Assembly: GCA_031552145.1 (NCBI GenBank) | Contig: JAVBMV010000008.1 | Span: 248,001-312,000 of the forward strand | DNA: 64,000 nucleotides | DNA from: JAVBMV01 sp031552145 | GTDB taxonomy: Bacteria; Myxococcota; Myxococcia; Myxococcales; UBA5297 | Reading direction: 5' to 3' | Shown here: positions 33,716-44,115 of the stretch, piece by piece | Layout: each line of letters opens with the position of its first letter | How positions within the stretch are numbered: position 1 is the stretch's first letter | Program-made: the position numbers and the translations under genes | The notes under the pieces: model-generated | Database searches by the model: none | Told to the model about the DNA's origin: nothing | What the model saw: the letters and a program-made list of their open reading frames with translations, nothing else

Positions 33716-35758
33716 ATGAGCCAAGAAAGCCATGCCAGGCAGGCAGCTCCGAGCACTGGCGCGGGTCCGAATCCAGCGGGAAACATCACCGAGTTTACTC
33801 TCAGAGCACTCCTCCTCGGCCTCATCATGTGTGTCGTGTTGGGGGCGGCCAATGCCTACCTGGGACTAAGGGCGGGCATGACCATCGCAGCCACCTATCC
33901 GGCGGCGGTGCTCTCGATGGCGATCCTGCGCTTCTTCAAGGGGTCGCTGCTCGAGGAGAACTTCGCCAGGACCGTCGGCTCGATCGGCGAGTCGGTCGCC
34001 GCGGGCGCCATCTTCACCATCCCCGCCTTCGTCATTCTCGGCTATTGGAAGTTCGAGGGAGTGGGCGACTACTTCTACGCCACCGCGCTCATGATGCTCG
34101 GCGGCCTTCTCGGCATCCTCTTCGTAACGATCCTCAGGCGTGTGATGGTGGAGGACAAAGGCCTGCCCTTCCCGGAGTCGCGGGCGGCGGCCGAAATCCA
34201 CAGGGCCGGGCGGACCGGAGCGGGTGCGGCGGGGGCCCTCTTCTCCGCGATGGGGGTGGGAGCGCTGGTGAAGCTGCTCGACTCCTTCGGCATCTTCAAG
34301 GCCTCGAATAGCTTCTCCATCGCGGTCGGTCAGCTCGGCTCGAAGTTGAAGCTCGCCTCGGGCCAAACGCTGGGCACCGGCGGCGTCTCGACCATCTCCG
34401 CCCCCGCCGTGGCGCCCGCCTACATCAGCGTGGGCTACATCATCGGCCCCGAGCTGGGCGCCCTCAACTTCGCCGGCGGTCTCCTCGCGTGGGGGCTCTT
34501 CGTGCCGCTGCTCGTCTTCTTCCTGGGCCCCAACCTGATCGATCAGTATCTGCCGCTGGCCAATGGCGCCAGCGACCAGGCCTGGGGAATGGTCGCGCTC
34601 CATCTTTATAAGGACATCGTCCGCCCCATCGCCGTGGGTGGGATGCTCGTCGGCGCCTGCTACACGCTCTGGAAGATGCGGGCCAACCTGTTGGTCGGTA
34701 TCAAGCGCGGCATCTCCGACGTGAAGAAGTCGGCGAGCGCCGCCGAGGCGACCGAGCGCACCGAGCGCGATCTCCCCTTCAAGCTGGTGCTCTTCGGGAT
34801 CGGCGCCCTCTTCGTCCTAATGACGGCGCTCTACTTCAAGTTCACGGGCGTCATCTCCAACGCCGTGCTCGCTGCCATCGTCATCATGATCGTCGGCTTC
34901 CTCTTCGCCGCCGTCTCGGGGAACCTGGTCGGCATGATCGGCTCCTCCAACAACCCTATCTCGGGGCTTACGCTCGCCACGACCATGGTCGCCGCGCTCA
35001 CCATGCTCATCGTCGGCGCCAAGGGGAGCGAGGGCGTCCTCGCCGTCCTGGCGGTGGCGGCGGTCGGCTGTGTCTCCTCGGCGGTCGCTGGCGAGATGCT
35101 TCAAGATCTCAAGGTGGGGCACATCTTGGGAGGCACCCCCTGGAAGATGCAGGTGGGCAATATCATCGGCGTGATGGCGGCGAGCATGCTGCTCTTCTTC
35201 CCGCTGCGCCTGCTTCACCAGTCCGACATCGCCGCGGGCGGCACCGGCTTTGGCGGCGCCAACCTGCCCGCGCCCCAGGCGGGTCTCATGGCGCAGCTCT
35301 CGCAAGGCATTGTCGGTGGCGAGATGGCCTGGACGCTCGTCTTCGTGGGAATCGCGATGGGGATCGCCCTCATCCTCATCAAGGTGAAGAGCCCCATGCT
35401 CTTCTCGGTGGGCATGTACCTGCCGCTCGAGACCACCTTCGCCATCTTCTGTGGCGGGATCATCCGCGCCATCGTCGACAGGCGCTGCGCCGCGAAGGGG
35501 TACAACGCCGCCCAGAAGGCACGCATCGAGAATGCAGGCGTGCTGACAGCCTCGGGCCTGATCGCGGGAGAGGCGCTCCTCGCCCTAGCGATGGCAGGGA
35601 TCTTCCAGGGCAAGCAACCGACGATCCCGGGCTTCGACTCCATCTCTGGGCCGCTCGCGATCGTGGTCGGCCTGGCGCTGGCCATCTACCTGATCGTCGT
35701 TCCGATGAGGAAGGCCGGGCGCCCCGATGAGGCCGCGCCTCCGAGTGCGGTGATGTAG
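33716..35758 (+). CDS. OPT-family oligopeptide/metal transporter
   Basis: About 680 residues with roughly 15 hydrophobic segments. ATG 33716 has a GAAGGA site and begins the OPT N-terminus (MSQESHARQ, then NITEFTLRALLLG). Conserved OPT blocks: GLRAGMTIAATYPAAVL, FARTVGSIGESVAAGAIFTIPAF, and NLVGMIGSSNNPISG, the NPxSG-like pore motif. It is of the bacterial OPT type that takes up oligopeptides or metal chelates at the inner membrane. Monocistronic, with a strong terminator just downstream. Divergent from the methyltransferase. Confidence 0.92.
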   Translation: MSQESHARQAAPSTGAGPNPAGNITEFTLRALLLGLIMCVVLGAANAYLGLRAGMTIAATYPAAVLSMAILRFFKGSLLEENFARTVGSIGESVAAGAIFTIPAFVILGYWKFEGVGDYFYATALMMLGGLLGILFVTILRRVMVEDKGLPFPESRAAAEIHRAGRTGAGAAGALFSAMGVGALVKLLDSFGIFKASNSFSIAVGQLGSKLKLASGQTLGTGGVSTISAPAVAPAYISVGYIIGPELGALNFAGGLLAWGLFVPLLVFFLGPNLIDQYLPLANGASDQAWGMVALHLYKDIVRPIAVGGMLVGACYTLWKMRANLLVGIKRGISDVKKSASAAEATERTERDLPFKLVLFGIGALFVLMTALYFKFTGVISNAVLAAIVIMIVGFLFAAVSGNLVGMIGSSNNPISGLTLATTMVAALTMLIVGAKGSEGVLAVLAVAAVGCVSSAVAGEMLQDLKVGHILGGTPWKMQVGNIIGVMAASMLLFFPLRLLHQSDIAAGGTGFGGANLPAPQAGLMAQLSQGIVGGEMAWTLVFVGIAMGIALILIKVKSPMLFSVGMYLPLETTFAIFCGGIIRAIVDRRCAAKGYNAAQKARIENAGVLTASGLIAGEALLALAMAGIFQGKQPTIPGFDSISGPLAIVVGLALAIYLIVVPMRKAGRPDEAAPPSAVM

Positions 35759-35786
35759 CGCTCCGACACAGCAATGTGCATCGATT

Positions 35787-35829
35787 GCGGCGGAGCCCTT
35801 GAACTTGGGCGCCGCCGCTCTTTTTTTTT
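35787..35829 (+). terminator. intrinsic terminator of the OPT gene
   Basis: GCGGCGG-A-GCCC stem arm, loop TTGAACTT, GGGC-G-CCGCCGC, followed by TC and a run of nine T. An 11-base-pair stem with one mismatch. It lies 29 bases after the OPT stop and precedes the H1-like gene. Confidence 0.85.
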
Positions 35830-35900
35830 CGAGAACTTCGTCGGTGGCACTAGCGCGCAAGTGGGCGCGACTTATTTTTTCCGCATCCAGGAGGTTGCCC

Positions 35901-36224
35901 ATGCCAGCGACGAAGAGTGGTACCGGTTCCAAGCGAACCAAGACCAGCACCAAGGCGAAGCGCACCATCGAGAAAGTGGGAAAGGCCGTGGCGAGCGGAG
36001 CAAAGAAGCTGAGCAGCACCGTGGCGCGCCGCTCCAGAAAAGCCTCACCGGCCAAAGCCGCACCCAAGCGCGCCTCGGCCACCAAGACCAAGAGCAGCAG
36101 CACCCGCGGAAAGAGCAACCTGAAGAGCGTCAAGCGGGCGCCGCCGTCGAAAGCCTCCTCGGCGGCCAAGCCGAAGAGCGCACCCGCGCGACCCGCCTCG
36201 CTTACCCCCATCGACGAGTGGTGA
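35901..36224 (+). CDS. histone H1-like lysine-rich protein
   Basis: 107 residues, about half K, A, S, T and R, without a folded-looking core: a short N-terminal segment ending in KVGKAVASGAKKLSS followed by repeated K/S/A-P/A-K tracts. It resembles eukaryotic H1 tails and bacterial AlgP/HctB-like DNA compaction proteins. AGGAGG lies six bases before ATG 35901; the frame is open upstream but lacks features. The terminator 36281-36314 beyond it serves the opposite strand. Confidence 0.7.
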   Translation: MPATKSGTGSKRTKTSTKAKRTIEKVGKAVASGAKKLSSTVARRSRKASPAKAAPKRASATKTKSSSTRGKSNLKSVKRAPPSKASSAAKPKSAPARPASLTPIDEW

Positions 36225-36280
36225 TGGGGGAGGCGACCCCCGCCCGAGAGGGCGTCTGTCGGCGGCTGCGGCGACCCTAC

Positions 36281-36314
36281 AAAAAGAGGACGGCCTCTTG
36301 CGAGGCCGTCCTCT
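36281..36314 (-). terminator. intrinsic terminator of the thioredoxin-like lipoprotein gene
   Basis: A perfect 13-base inverted repeat (AGAGGACGGCCTC with loop TTGC). On the minus strand the stem is followed by a run of five T. It lies about 30 bases past the stop of the lipoprotein gene at 36345. It may also help end the convergent H1-like gene's transcript. Confidence 0.85.
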
Positions 36315-36344
36315 CTCTGTGAGACCTATTGCGAGCGGGTCGGC

Positions 36345-37895
36345 TTAGTTGCCGCAGCTGCCAGCCGGCGGGGGGGGGGCCGCGGCCGCATCAGCGGCGG
36401 CGAGCGAGTTCTCGCACCCCTTCACCTTATTGTACTTGCAGAAGTTGGAGCGAATGGTCTCGGCGTCGGCGCCCGAGAACTTGTACTTGCCATTGACGAT
36501 CCAGGTAGGGCTGCCGCCGATGCCGAGGGCGTTGGCGATCTTGATGTCTTCCTCGTGCAGCTTTTTGCCCTTGGTGTCGATGCAGCTCTGCATCGCCTTG
36601 GCATTGATGCCACCAGTGGCGCACTTCTGCCAGTCGGCCGACTTGATGTCCTTGTTACGGCAGAGGATGTAGTCCATGTACTTGTTCTTCTTGCCGTAGA
36701 GCTCGATGGAGCAGAGCTCGCGGATATTCTCCTCGACCTCGGGCTGGCCGTGGAGCGCGCTGAAGCCGCTCTCGGCGGTGCCGTTGGCGATGAAGTGGAT
36801 CTTGAACTTCATGGCGTCGCCGAAGTTCTTGAGCACCGCCTCCATGGCGTTGAGCGCGCGCACGCCGAAGGGGCACTGCGACATCACGAAGACCTCGAGG
36901 GTGTTCGGGGTCTCTGCGCGGCAGGTCATGGTGTCCTTGCACTCGGGGAGCTTGCAGTTGGCCGCGTCACCGCACAGAGGGTTCCAGTCAGAGCGGACGT
37001 TGTTGAGGATGCGGTAGTTGCCCGCCTCGGTCAGGTTGCGCTGGAAGGCCTCGAGCGCGTCCTTGTCGGCGTTGAGGGTGGAATCGAAGAGCACCATCGG
37101 CAGCGTCTTGCCCTGGACCTCCTCGAAGAGCTTCTTGCCCTCGGCGTCGCTGTAGTCGAGCACGGTGATGACCGGGTTCGCCACGCGCCACTTGATCTGG
37201 CTCTGGTAGCGGTCGGCGTTGCACTCGGTGCAGCGCTTGTCGGCCAGGATGGTGACGTTCACTTTCGGCGGCTCGGGGATGTTCTGGCACGCGGCGGGCT
37301 TGGTCGCGCCCTTGTGCGCGGCGCAGATCGCGCGGAAGAACTCGATGGTGGTCCGCTTGCCGGAGTAGTTGGCGCCGGCGAGGTAGATGGTGGGGCTACC
37401 GCGGGCGCTGCGCTCCTTCGCCTTGTTGAAGGAGGCAGTGGCAAGAGCCTTGCCTTCGGGGCCGTCGATGCAAGCGCGCAGCTTCTCAACCGGAATCTTG
37501 GTCTCGGTCGCGCAGGCCTCCCAGTTCTTGGCGACCTCGCGGTAGTTCTTGTTCTGGCAGGCGACCAGGTCGAGGTAAGTCTTGGGGGCCAGCTTGGCGG
37601 CGCAGAGCTGGATGATGTCGCCCTTCACCTCGTCGGCGCCGTGCATCGAGCTGAGGTCGCCGTTCTCGGCGACGTTGCCGATGAAGTCCATGGTGAAGTC
37701 GAGGTCCGACCCCATCTTCTCCACGACCTCCTTGATCTTGTCGACGGCCTGCACGCCGAAGGGGCACTGCGACATGACGAAGAACTCGAGCTTGACGGCA
37801 TCGGCGCTCTTTTTAGGAGGAGCTTCAGTCTTGGGGCAGCCGACGAACGCGGCGACCGCGAAGAGCGACAGGGCGAGAACTGAGATACGCTTCAT
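36345..37895 (-). CDS. lipoprotein with duplicated DsbA/GILT-like thioredoxin domains
   Basis: 516 residues. A lipoprotein signal ends at FVGC. Two related thioredoxin-fold domains (about 35-205 and 333-495) each open with FFVMSQCPFG / VFVMSQCPFG (Cys44 and Cys341) and share paired cysteines (QLCAAKL/LCSIELY; WEACATE/WQKCATG; ACIDG/SCIDT). The CxxC is CPFG, so the second active-site Cys is missing in both. The middle segment (about 206-330) is a third thioredoxin-like fold with a CTEC pair. It probably handles thiol or disulfide chemistry at the envelope, or is a structural relic. Divergent from sufB, with a terminator at its 3' side. Confidence 0.82.
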   Translation of the reverse strand: MKRISVLALSLFAVAAFVGCPKTEAPPKKSADAVKLEFFVMSQCPFGVQAVDKIKEVVEKMGSDLDFTMDFIGNVAENGDLSSMHGADEVKGDIIQLCAAKLAPKTYLDLVACQNKNYREVAKNWEACATETKIPVEKLRACIDGPEGKALATASFNKAKERSARGSPTIYLAGANYSGKRTTIEFFRAICAAHKGATKPAACQNIPEPPKVNVTILADKRCTECNADRYQSQIKWRVANPVITVLDYSDAEGKKLFEEVQGKTLPMVLFDSTLNADKDALEAFQRNLTEAGNYRILNNVRSDWNPLCGDAANCKLPECKDTMTCRAETPNTLEVFVMSQCPFGVRALNAMEAVLKNFGDAMKFKIHFIANGTAESGFSALHGQPEVEENIRELCSIELYGKKNKYMDYILCRNKDIKSADWQKCATGGINAKAMQSCIDTKGKKLHEEDIKIANALGIGGSPTWIVNGKYKFSGADAETIRSNFCKYNKVKGCENSLAAADAAAAPPPPAGSCGN

Positions 37896-38148
37896 GAGCC
37901 GAACACCATTTCCTTTCAGGTTCGCAACACAAGGCCGCTGGGTAGGTGACGACCGGCCGCATCTTGAACGACCGAGCCGGGCCTCGAAATAGGGCCCGCA
38001 AGATAGACGCCTCGGGCCTCGGGCGCAACAGTCCGAGGGCCGGTCCATTCCCCACCGCTTCCAACGCGCTCCGCCGACTGCCGTCGTTTCGCTTGGTCCG
38101 CCATTCAATGTTCCGCATCCAATAGGTAGTGACTAGAGGGAAAGTGAC

Positions 38149-39597
<1,449 letters not shown>

Positions 39598-39617
39598 AGA
39601 TGCGAGGAGCAGAAACG

Positions 39618-40382
39618 ATGTTGTCGATCAAGGACCTGCGCGCGCGCGTGGGCGAGAAGATGATCCTAAACGGGCTCGACCTCGACATTCCCTCCGGAGA
39701 GGTCCACGCCATCATGGGACCCAACGGCTCTGGCAAGAGCACGCTCGCCGGCGTCCTGGCCGGTAGAGAGGGGATCGAGGTCCTCTCTGGCCAGGTGCTC
39801 TACAAAGGGCGCGACCTCCTCGCCCTCACACCCGAGCTGCGCGCCCGGGAAGGGCTCTTTCTCGGATTCCAACACCCCGTGGAGATCCCGGGCGTCAACA
39901 ACCTCTATTTCATCAAGGAGGCCGTCAACGCCGCGAGAACACACCGAGGGCTGGAGCCGCTCGACGCGATCGACTTCCTCGCGACCGCCAAGGAGCGCCT
40001 GAAGCTGGTGGAGGGGGACAAGCTCCTGATGGAGCGCGCCGTGAACGAGGGCTTCTCGGGCGGAGAGCGCAAGCGCAACGAGGTCTTTCAGATGGCGATG
40101 CTGGAGCCCAGCCTCGCGATCTTGGACGAGATCGACTCGGGTCTCGACATCGATGCGCTGCGAGTCCTCGCCAAGGGGATCGACACTCTTCGCTCGCCGG
40201 AGCGCTCGATCCTGCTCATCACCCATTACCAGCGGCTCCTCGAATACATCGTACCCGACCGAGTGCACGTCCTTCAGGACGGCAAGATCGTGGAGAGCGG
40301 CGGGCGCGAGCTGGCCCTGACCCTCGAGACGCGGGGCTACCGCCCCAGCCAACCCCCAAGCCACGTCGGGCGCGCGCGATGA
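39618..40382 (+). CDS. sufC: Fe-S assembly ATPase SufC
   Basis: 254 residues. An ABC-type ATPase: Walker A GPNGSGKST, the SufC signature LFLGFQHPVEIPGV, ABC motif FSGGERKRNE and Walker B LAILDEIDSGLD. It powers cluster assembly with SufB and SufD. ATG 39618 is preferred to 39600 because GAGGAG is eight bases before it. The stop overlaps the sufD ATG (ATGA). Confidence 0.96.
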   Translation: MLSIKDLRARVGEKMILNGLDLDIPSGEVHAIMGPNGSGKSTLAGVLAGREGIEVLSGQVLYKGRDLLALTPELRAREGLFLGFQHPVEIPGVNNLYFIKEAVNAARTHRGLEPLDAIDFLATAKERLKLVEGDKLLMERAVNEGFSGGERKRNEVFQMAMLEPSLAILDEIDSGLDIDALRVLAKGIDTLRSPERSILLITHYQRLLEYIVPDRVHVLQDGKIVESGGRELALTLETRGYRPSQPPSHVGRAR

Positions 40383-41386
40383 GAAGCCAAGAGCGAGAGA
40401 TCGCGGAGCGCTACTTCAAGGAGGTGGGGGTCTCGGCCCGCCTACTCTTCATCGATGGCCGCTGGCTTCCGGAACACTCCAATCTAGAGGCGTTGCGGTC
40501 TCATCTGAGGCTGCTGCCATCGGAAGAATCGCTCTCCATCGAAATCGCCAAGAGTTGGGATGTGTCGCTGCCCATCCATCTGCTTCACCTGACGAGCGGG
40601 GGCACGGAGGCGTCGCCCTCGCTTCGGCTCTCGCTTGAGGAGGGCGCGCGCGCCTGTGTCATCGAGAGCTATGCCCCGCTCGCGACGCCCGACTATCGGG
40701 TGAACGGGCGCGCCTCGCTCTCGCTCGGGAAGGGCGCCGTGCTGGAGCACGTGCGGCTACAGCGGGAGAGTCTCGGCGCCGCCCACGAGGCCTCGATCGA
40801 GGTTATTCAAGCGGACCAGAGCCTCTTCTCCTCGCGCAACTATGCGCTGGGCGGAGCGAAGGCGAAGTGCCAGCTCACGGTCTCGCTCGACGGAGAGGGG
40901 GCTGAGTGCGAGCTGACGGGGCTCTCCATCGGACGGGGCCTCCAGCGTCTCGAGACGCTGACCCGTATCGATCATGCGCAGCCCAACTGCGTCAGCCGCG
41001 AGCTCTACAAGGGGGTTTTTGGCGAGACGGCGCACGGCTCCTTCATCGGGCGGATCATCGTTAGGCCCGGTGCGAATGGAACGCAGGCCTCGCAGGGGAA
41101 CCCCAATCTCCTGCTGGGAGAGGCAGCCACGGTAGAGACGAGGCCGGAGCTCGAGATCTTCGCGGACGAGGTAAAGTGCAATCATGGCGCGACCGTAGGA
41201 CGCCTCAACGAGGAGGCGCTCTTCTACTTACGTGCGCGCGGTCTGGAGGGCCCGACCGCGCGGCGTCTCCTGGTGCGCGCCTTTGCCAACGAGGTGGTGG
41301 AGCCGCTCTCTGTCGCCGCCGTTCGCTCGCTGCTCTTCTCCGAGCTGGAGCGGAGGTTGGAAGGAGCGGAGCTGGAGAGCGCATGA
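40379..41386 (+). CDS. sufD: Fe-S scaffold subunit SufD
   Basis: 335 residues, about 80 shorter than E. coli SufD. The C-terminal SufBD block is clear: GVFGETAHGSFIGRI, a GNPNLLLGEAATV stretch and EIFADEVKCNHGATVG with LNEEALFYLRARG. It forms the SufBC2D complex. Overlaps the sufC stop and the sufS start by four bases, so translation is coupled. Confidence 0.93.
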   Translation: MRSQEREIAERYFKEVGVSARLLFIDGRWLPEHSNLEALRSHLRLLPSEESLSIEIAKSWDVSLPIHLLHLTSGGTEASPSLRLSLEEGARACVIESYAPLATPDYRVNGRASLSLGKGAVLEHVRLQRESLGAAHEASIEVIQADQSLFSSRNYALGGAKAKCQLTVSLDGEGAECELTGLSIGRGLQRLETLTRIDHAQPNCVSRELYKGVFGETAHGSFIGRIIVRPGANGTQASQGNPNLLLGEAATVETRPELEIFADEVKCNHGATVGRLNEEALFYLRARGLEGPTARRLLVRAFANEVVEPLSVAAVRSLLFSELERRLEGAELESA

Positions 41387-42633
41387 GCAATGTCGCGCCA
41401 GAAAAGATCGTCAAAGGCTTCGATGTCGGCCGCCTGCGCGCCGAATTTCCCATCCTGGGCGAGCTATCGCGGGGCAAGCCCCTTGCGTACCTCGACAACG
41501 CGGCCACGACGCAGAAGCCGCGGGCAGTGCTCGAGGCGATGGAGCACTATTACCTCGAGTGCAACGCCAATATTCACAGAGGTGTCTATCAGCTGAGCGA
41601 GCGCGCCACCCGCGCCTATGAGGCCGCTCGCGATCGCGTGCGGTGCTTCCTCGGCGCGGGCGACTCGAGGGAGATCGTCTTTGTGCGGGGGACGACGGAG
41701 GCGATCAACCTGGTGGCCAACAGCTTCGGAACGCATACGCTCGGCCGCGGGGACGAGGTGCTCGTCACCGAGATGGAGCACCACTCCAACATCGTCCCAT
41801 GGCAGATGCTCTGCGCGCGAACGGGCGCGACGCTGCGCGTCGCTCCAATAACCGAGCGCGGCGAGCTCGATCTGGAGCGCTTCGAGGCGCTCCTCTCCGA
41901 ACGAACGCGCCTGGTCGCCGCGGTGCACGCCTCCAACACGCTGGGCACCATCAATCCGGTGCGCCGAATCGTCGAGCTGGCGCACGCCAGAGGGGCGCGG
42001 GTCCTGCTCGATGGCGCGCAGGCGGTGGCGCACCTGCCCGTCGACGTGCGCGAGCTGGGATGCGACTTCTATGCCTTCTCGGGACACAAGCTCTTCGGGC
42101 CGACCGGGATTGGCGCTCTCTACGGGCGACGCGAGCTGCTCGAGGCGATGCCTCCCTACCAGGGTGGCGGCAACATGATCATGCGCGTCACCTTCGAGGA
42201 GACCACCTACGCCGCCTCGCCGCAGCGCTTCGAGGCCGGGACGCCCAACATCGCCGGAGCGATCGGGCTGGGGGCCGCGCTCGATTGGCTCGCGGCCCAG
42301 GAGCTGCCGCGCGCGCGCGCGTGGGAAGAGCTGCTCCTCGCCGAGGCGACGCGCGGGCTCGAGCAGATCGAGGGGCTGCGGATCGTGGGCAGGGCAGATG
42401 CCAAGGTCCCTGTCCTCTCCTTCGTACTCGACGGCGTTCACCCGCATGATCTCGGGACCTTCCTCGATCAAGAGGGGGTCGCCGTTCGCACGGGCCAACA
42501 CTGCACCGAGCCGCTGATGGCGCGCTATCGGGTCCCCGCCACCACGCGCGCCTCCTTCTCCTTTTACAACACGCCCGACGAGGTAGAGCGCCTCTGTGAA
42601 CAGGTGAGGCGCGCGAAGGAGTTCTTCGTATGA
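41383..42633 (+). CDS. sufS: cysteine desulfurase SufS
   Basis: 416 residues. A PLP enzyme that takes sulfur from cysteine for cluster assembly. The start of the conserved region is FPILGELSRGKPLAYLDNAA; PLP Lys236 in SGHKLFGPTGIG; active Cys374 in RTGQHC. Class II (SufS) rather than IscS by this Cys loop. The ATG overlaps the sufD stop (ATGA); longer open frame upstream is inside sufD. The desulfurase may also supply the tusA-like carrier, though that is inference. Confidence 0.96.
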   Translation: MSNVAPEKIVKGFDVGRLRAEFPILGELSRGKPLAYLDNAATTQKPRAVLEAMEHYYLECNANIHRGVYQLSERATRAYEAARDRVRCFLGAGDSREIVFVRGTTEAINLVANSFGTHTLGRGDEVLVTEMEHHSNIVPWQMLCARTGATLRVAPITERGELDLERFEALLSERTRLVAAVHASNTLGTINPVRRIVELAHARGARVLLDGAQAVAHLPVDVRELGCDFYAFSGHKLFGPTGIGALYGRRELLEAMPPYQGGGNMIMRVTFEETTYAASPQRFEAGTPNIAGAIGLGAALDWLAAQELPRARAWEELLLAEATRGLEQIEGLRIVGRADAKVPVLSFVLDGVHPHDLGTFLDQEGVAVRTGQHCTEPLMARYRVPATTRASFSFYNTPDEVERLCEQVRRAKEFFV

Positions 42634-43103
42634 GCACCGAGCTTCGAGAGCTCTATCAAGAGGTGATCCTCGATCACAGCAAGCACCCGCGGAACCACCG
42701 CGAGCTGCCGGAGGCCGATTGCTCCGCCGATGGCTTCAACGCGCTCTGCGGTGATCGCATTCGCCTGGCGTTGGCGCTCGAGGAGGGCGTGATCAAAGAG
42801 GCGGCCTTCGTCGGTTCGGGCTGTGCCATCTCTCGGGCCTCCGCCTCGATGATGACGATGAGCCTCAAGGGAAAGTCGATCGAGGAGGCGCGCGCGCTCC
42901 ATGAGCGGTTCCACTCGCTCATCACTGCCTCGCCCGACGCCCCGCCCGATCCCGAGCGCGACGCGCTGCTCGGAAAGCTGGCTGTCTTCTCGGGCGTCTG
43001 CGAGTTCCCTGCGCGCGTCAAATGCGCGAGCCTCGCCTGGCACACGCTTGACTCAGCCCTGGCGGGCGCAGCCGCTGGACAAGGAGGGGATGATGGCCGA
43101 TGA
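42630..43103 (+). CDS. sufU: SufU/IscU-like sulfur acceptor
   Basis: 157 residues. Three zinc/cluster cysteines in SufU context: FNALCGD, GSGCAIS and RVKCASLAWHT, with the 18-21-residue insertion between the second and third that marks SufU rather than IscU. SufU takes sulfur from SufS. ATG overlaps the sufS stop (ATGA). The C-terminus overlaps sufT by a few codons. Confidence 0.93.
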   Translation: MSTELRELYQEVILDHSKHPRNHRELPEADCSADGFNALCGDRIRLALALEEGVIKEAAFVGSGCAISRASASMMTMSLKGKSIEEARALHERFHSLITASPDAPPDPERDALLGKLAVFSGVCEFPARVKCASLAWHTLDSALAGAAAGQGGDDGR

Positions 43104-43662
43104 CCTACTGATCCATCGCGATGTAGCGGCGCGAGAGATCCCGAGCGGGCAACCGCTCATCCTGAAAGCGGGCGTGCGGGTGGTCGTCACCCAGTCCTAT
43201 GGCTCGAGCTATACCGTCATGACCGAGCGCGGCGCGCTCCTGCGCATCGAGGGGCGCGACGCCGATGCGCTGGGCTTGGAGGTCGAGGCCGCTCCCAATT
43301 CAGCGAGTCCGCGGCCGCAGGGGGAGGGCGCCGTTCCAAGAAGTCGAGTCGAGGTGGAGGATGCCGTCTGGGACCTGCTTCGGACCGTTTACGACCCGGA
43401 GCTCCCGGTAAGCGTCGTGGAGCTCGGCCTCATCTATGGCTGCGAGGTCGAGGTGCTTCCCAGCGGCGCCATGCGCGTCTCGGTCACCATGACCATGACC
43501 GCGCCGGGATGTGGAATGGGCGATGTCATGCGGGATGAGATCGAGGAGAAGCTGAGCGCCATCCCCGAGGTCGAGAGCGCCCATGTCGAGCTGGTGCTCG
43601 AACCGCCTTGGGATCCAAGTATGATGACCGAGGCAGCCCGTCTGGAGACGGGGTTCTATTGA
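43093..43662 (+). CDS. sufT: SufT-like DUF59 Fe-S maturation protein
   Basis: 189 residues. An N-terminal segment (IPSGQPLILKAGVRVVVTQSYG) then a DUF59/MIP18 domain with DLLRTVYDPELPVSVVELGLIY and MTMTAPGCGMGD. SufT helps mature Fe-S enzymes. ATG 43093 has AAGGAG six bases before; 43090 is an alternative. The linker (about residues 70-90) is a P/R/G-rich stretch (SPRPQGEGAVP) that may be inserted repeat DNA. Last gene of the suf operon. Confidence 0.87.
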   Translation: MADDLLIHRDVAAREIPSGQPLILKAGVRVVVTQSYGSSYTVMTERGALLRIEGRDADALGLEVEAAPNSASPRPQGEGAVPRSRVEVEDAVWDLLRTVYDPELPVSVVELGLIYGCEVEVLPSGAMRVSVTMTMTAPGCGMGDVMRDEIEEKLSAIPEVESAHVELVLEPPWDPSMMTEAARLETGFY

Positions 43663-43695
43663 GCGCAGGCGCCGGGCGCCGCGAGGAGTCGAGCC

Positions 43696-44049
43696 ATGAT
43701 TTCGTTCTTGATCGCCTGGGCGGTGCTGGGCCTGGCCTTCTGGGTCGCCTCTCTCATCGTGCCGGGCTTTGCGCTGAAGGAGGGCTTCACCAACATCGTC
43801 ATCGTCTCGGCGATCTTTGGCGTGCTCAACGCCCTTCTGGGCTGGTTCCTCTTCGTCGTGATAGGACTGACGACCCTTGGGCTCGGCTTTCTCTTCGGCT
43901 TCTTGACGCGCTGGCTCGTCATGGCGCTGCTCTTGAAACTGACCGATGCCATCACCGATCGCGTCGAGATCAACGGCTTCGTCCCCGCCATCTGGGCGGC
44001 GCTCGTCCTGAGCGCGATTGGAGCGCTCGCCGATCTCGTCCTGAAGTAA
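43696..44049 (+). CDS. four-TM phage-holin-superfamily-IV protein (DUF360-like)
   Basis: 117 residues with four hydrophobic segments, opening MISFLIAWAVLGLAFWVASLI, then VVSAIFGVLNALLGW and LTLG-rich turns, as in the YvlD/phage-holin-4_2 membrane proteins. Function unknown in general; not phage-associated here. It follows sufT by 33 bp and precedes htpX. Confidence 0.75.
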   Translation: MISFLIAWAVLGLAFWVASLIVPGFALKEGFTNIVIVSAIFGVLNALLGWFLFVVIGLTTLGLGFLFGFLTRWLVMALLLKLTDAITDRVEINGFVPAIWAALVLSAIGALADLVLK

Positions 44050-44115
44050 AAGCGAGGGATCGAGTGTTACTCCTCGTCACGTCTTCCCCCGCCTCGCGGG
44101 ATTGAGGTCCGATCT

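Noticed and set aside
36555..37883. Plus-strand open frame of about 440 codons
   Set aside because: Antisense to the thioredoxin-like lipoprotein; translation is a V/L/G/A-rich string typical of shadow frames, with no domain.
42207..42637. Minus-strand R/A-rich open frames in sufS
   Set aside because: Shadows of the cysteine desulfurase; no ribosome-binding site or known motif.
43288..43345. Inserted repeat DNA in the sufT linker (SPRPQGEGAVP)
   Set aside because: It resembles GC-rich dispersed-repeat peptides, but a single copy in this window and a naturally variable linker give no support for a mobile repeat.
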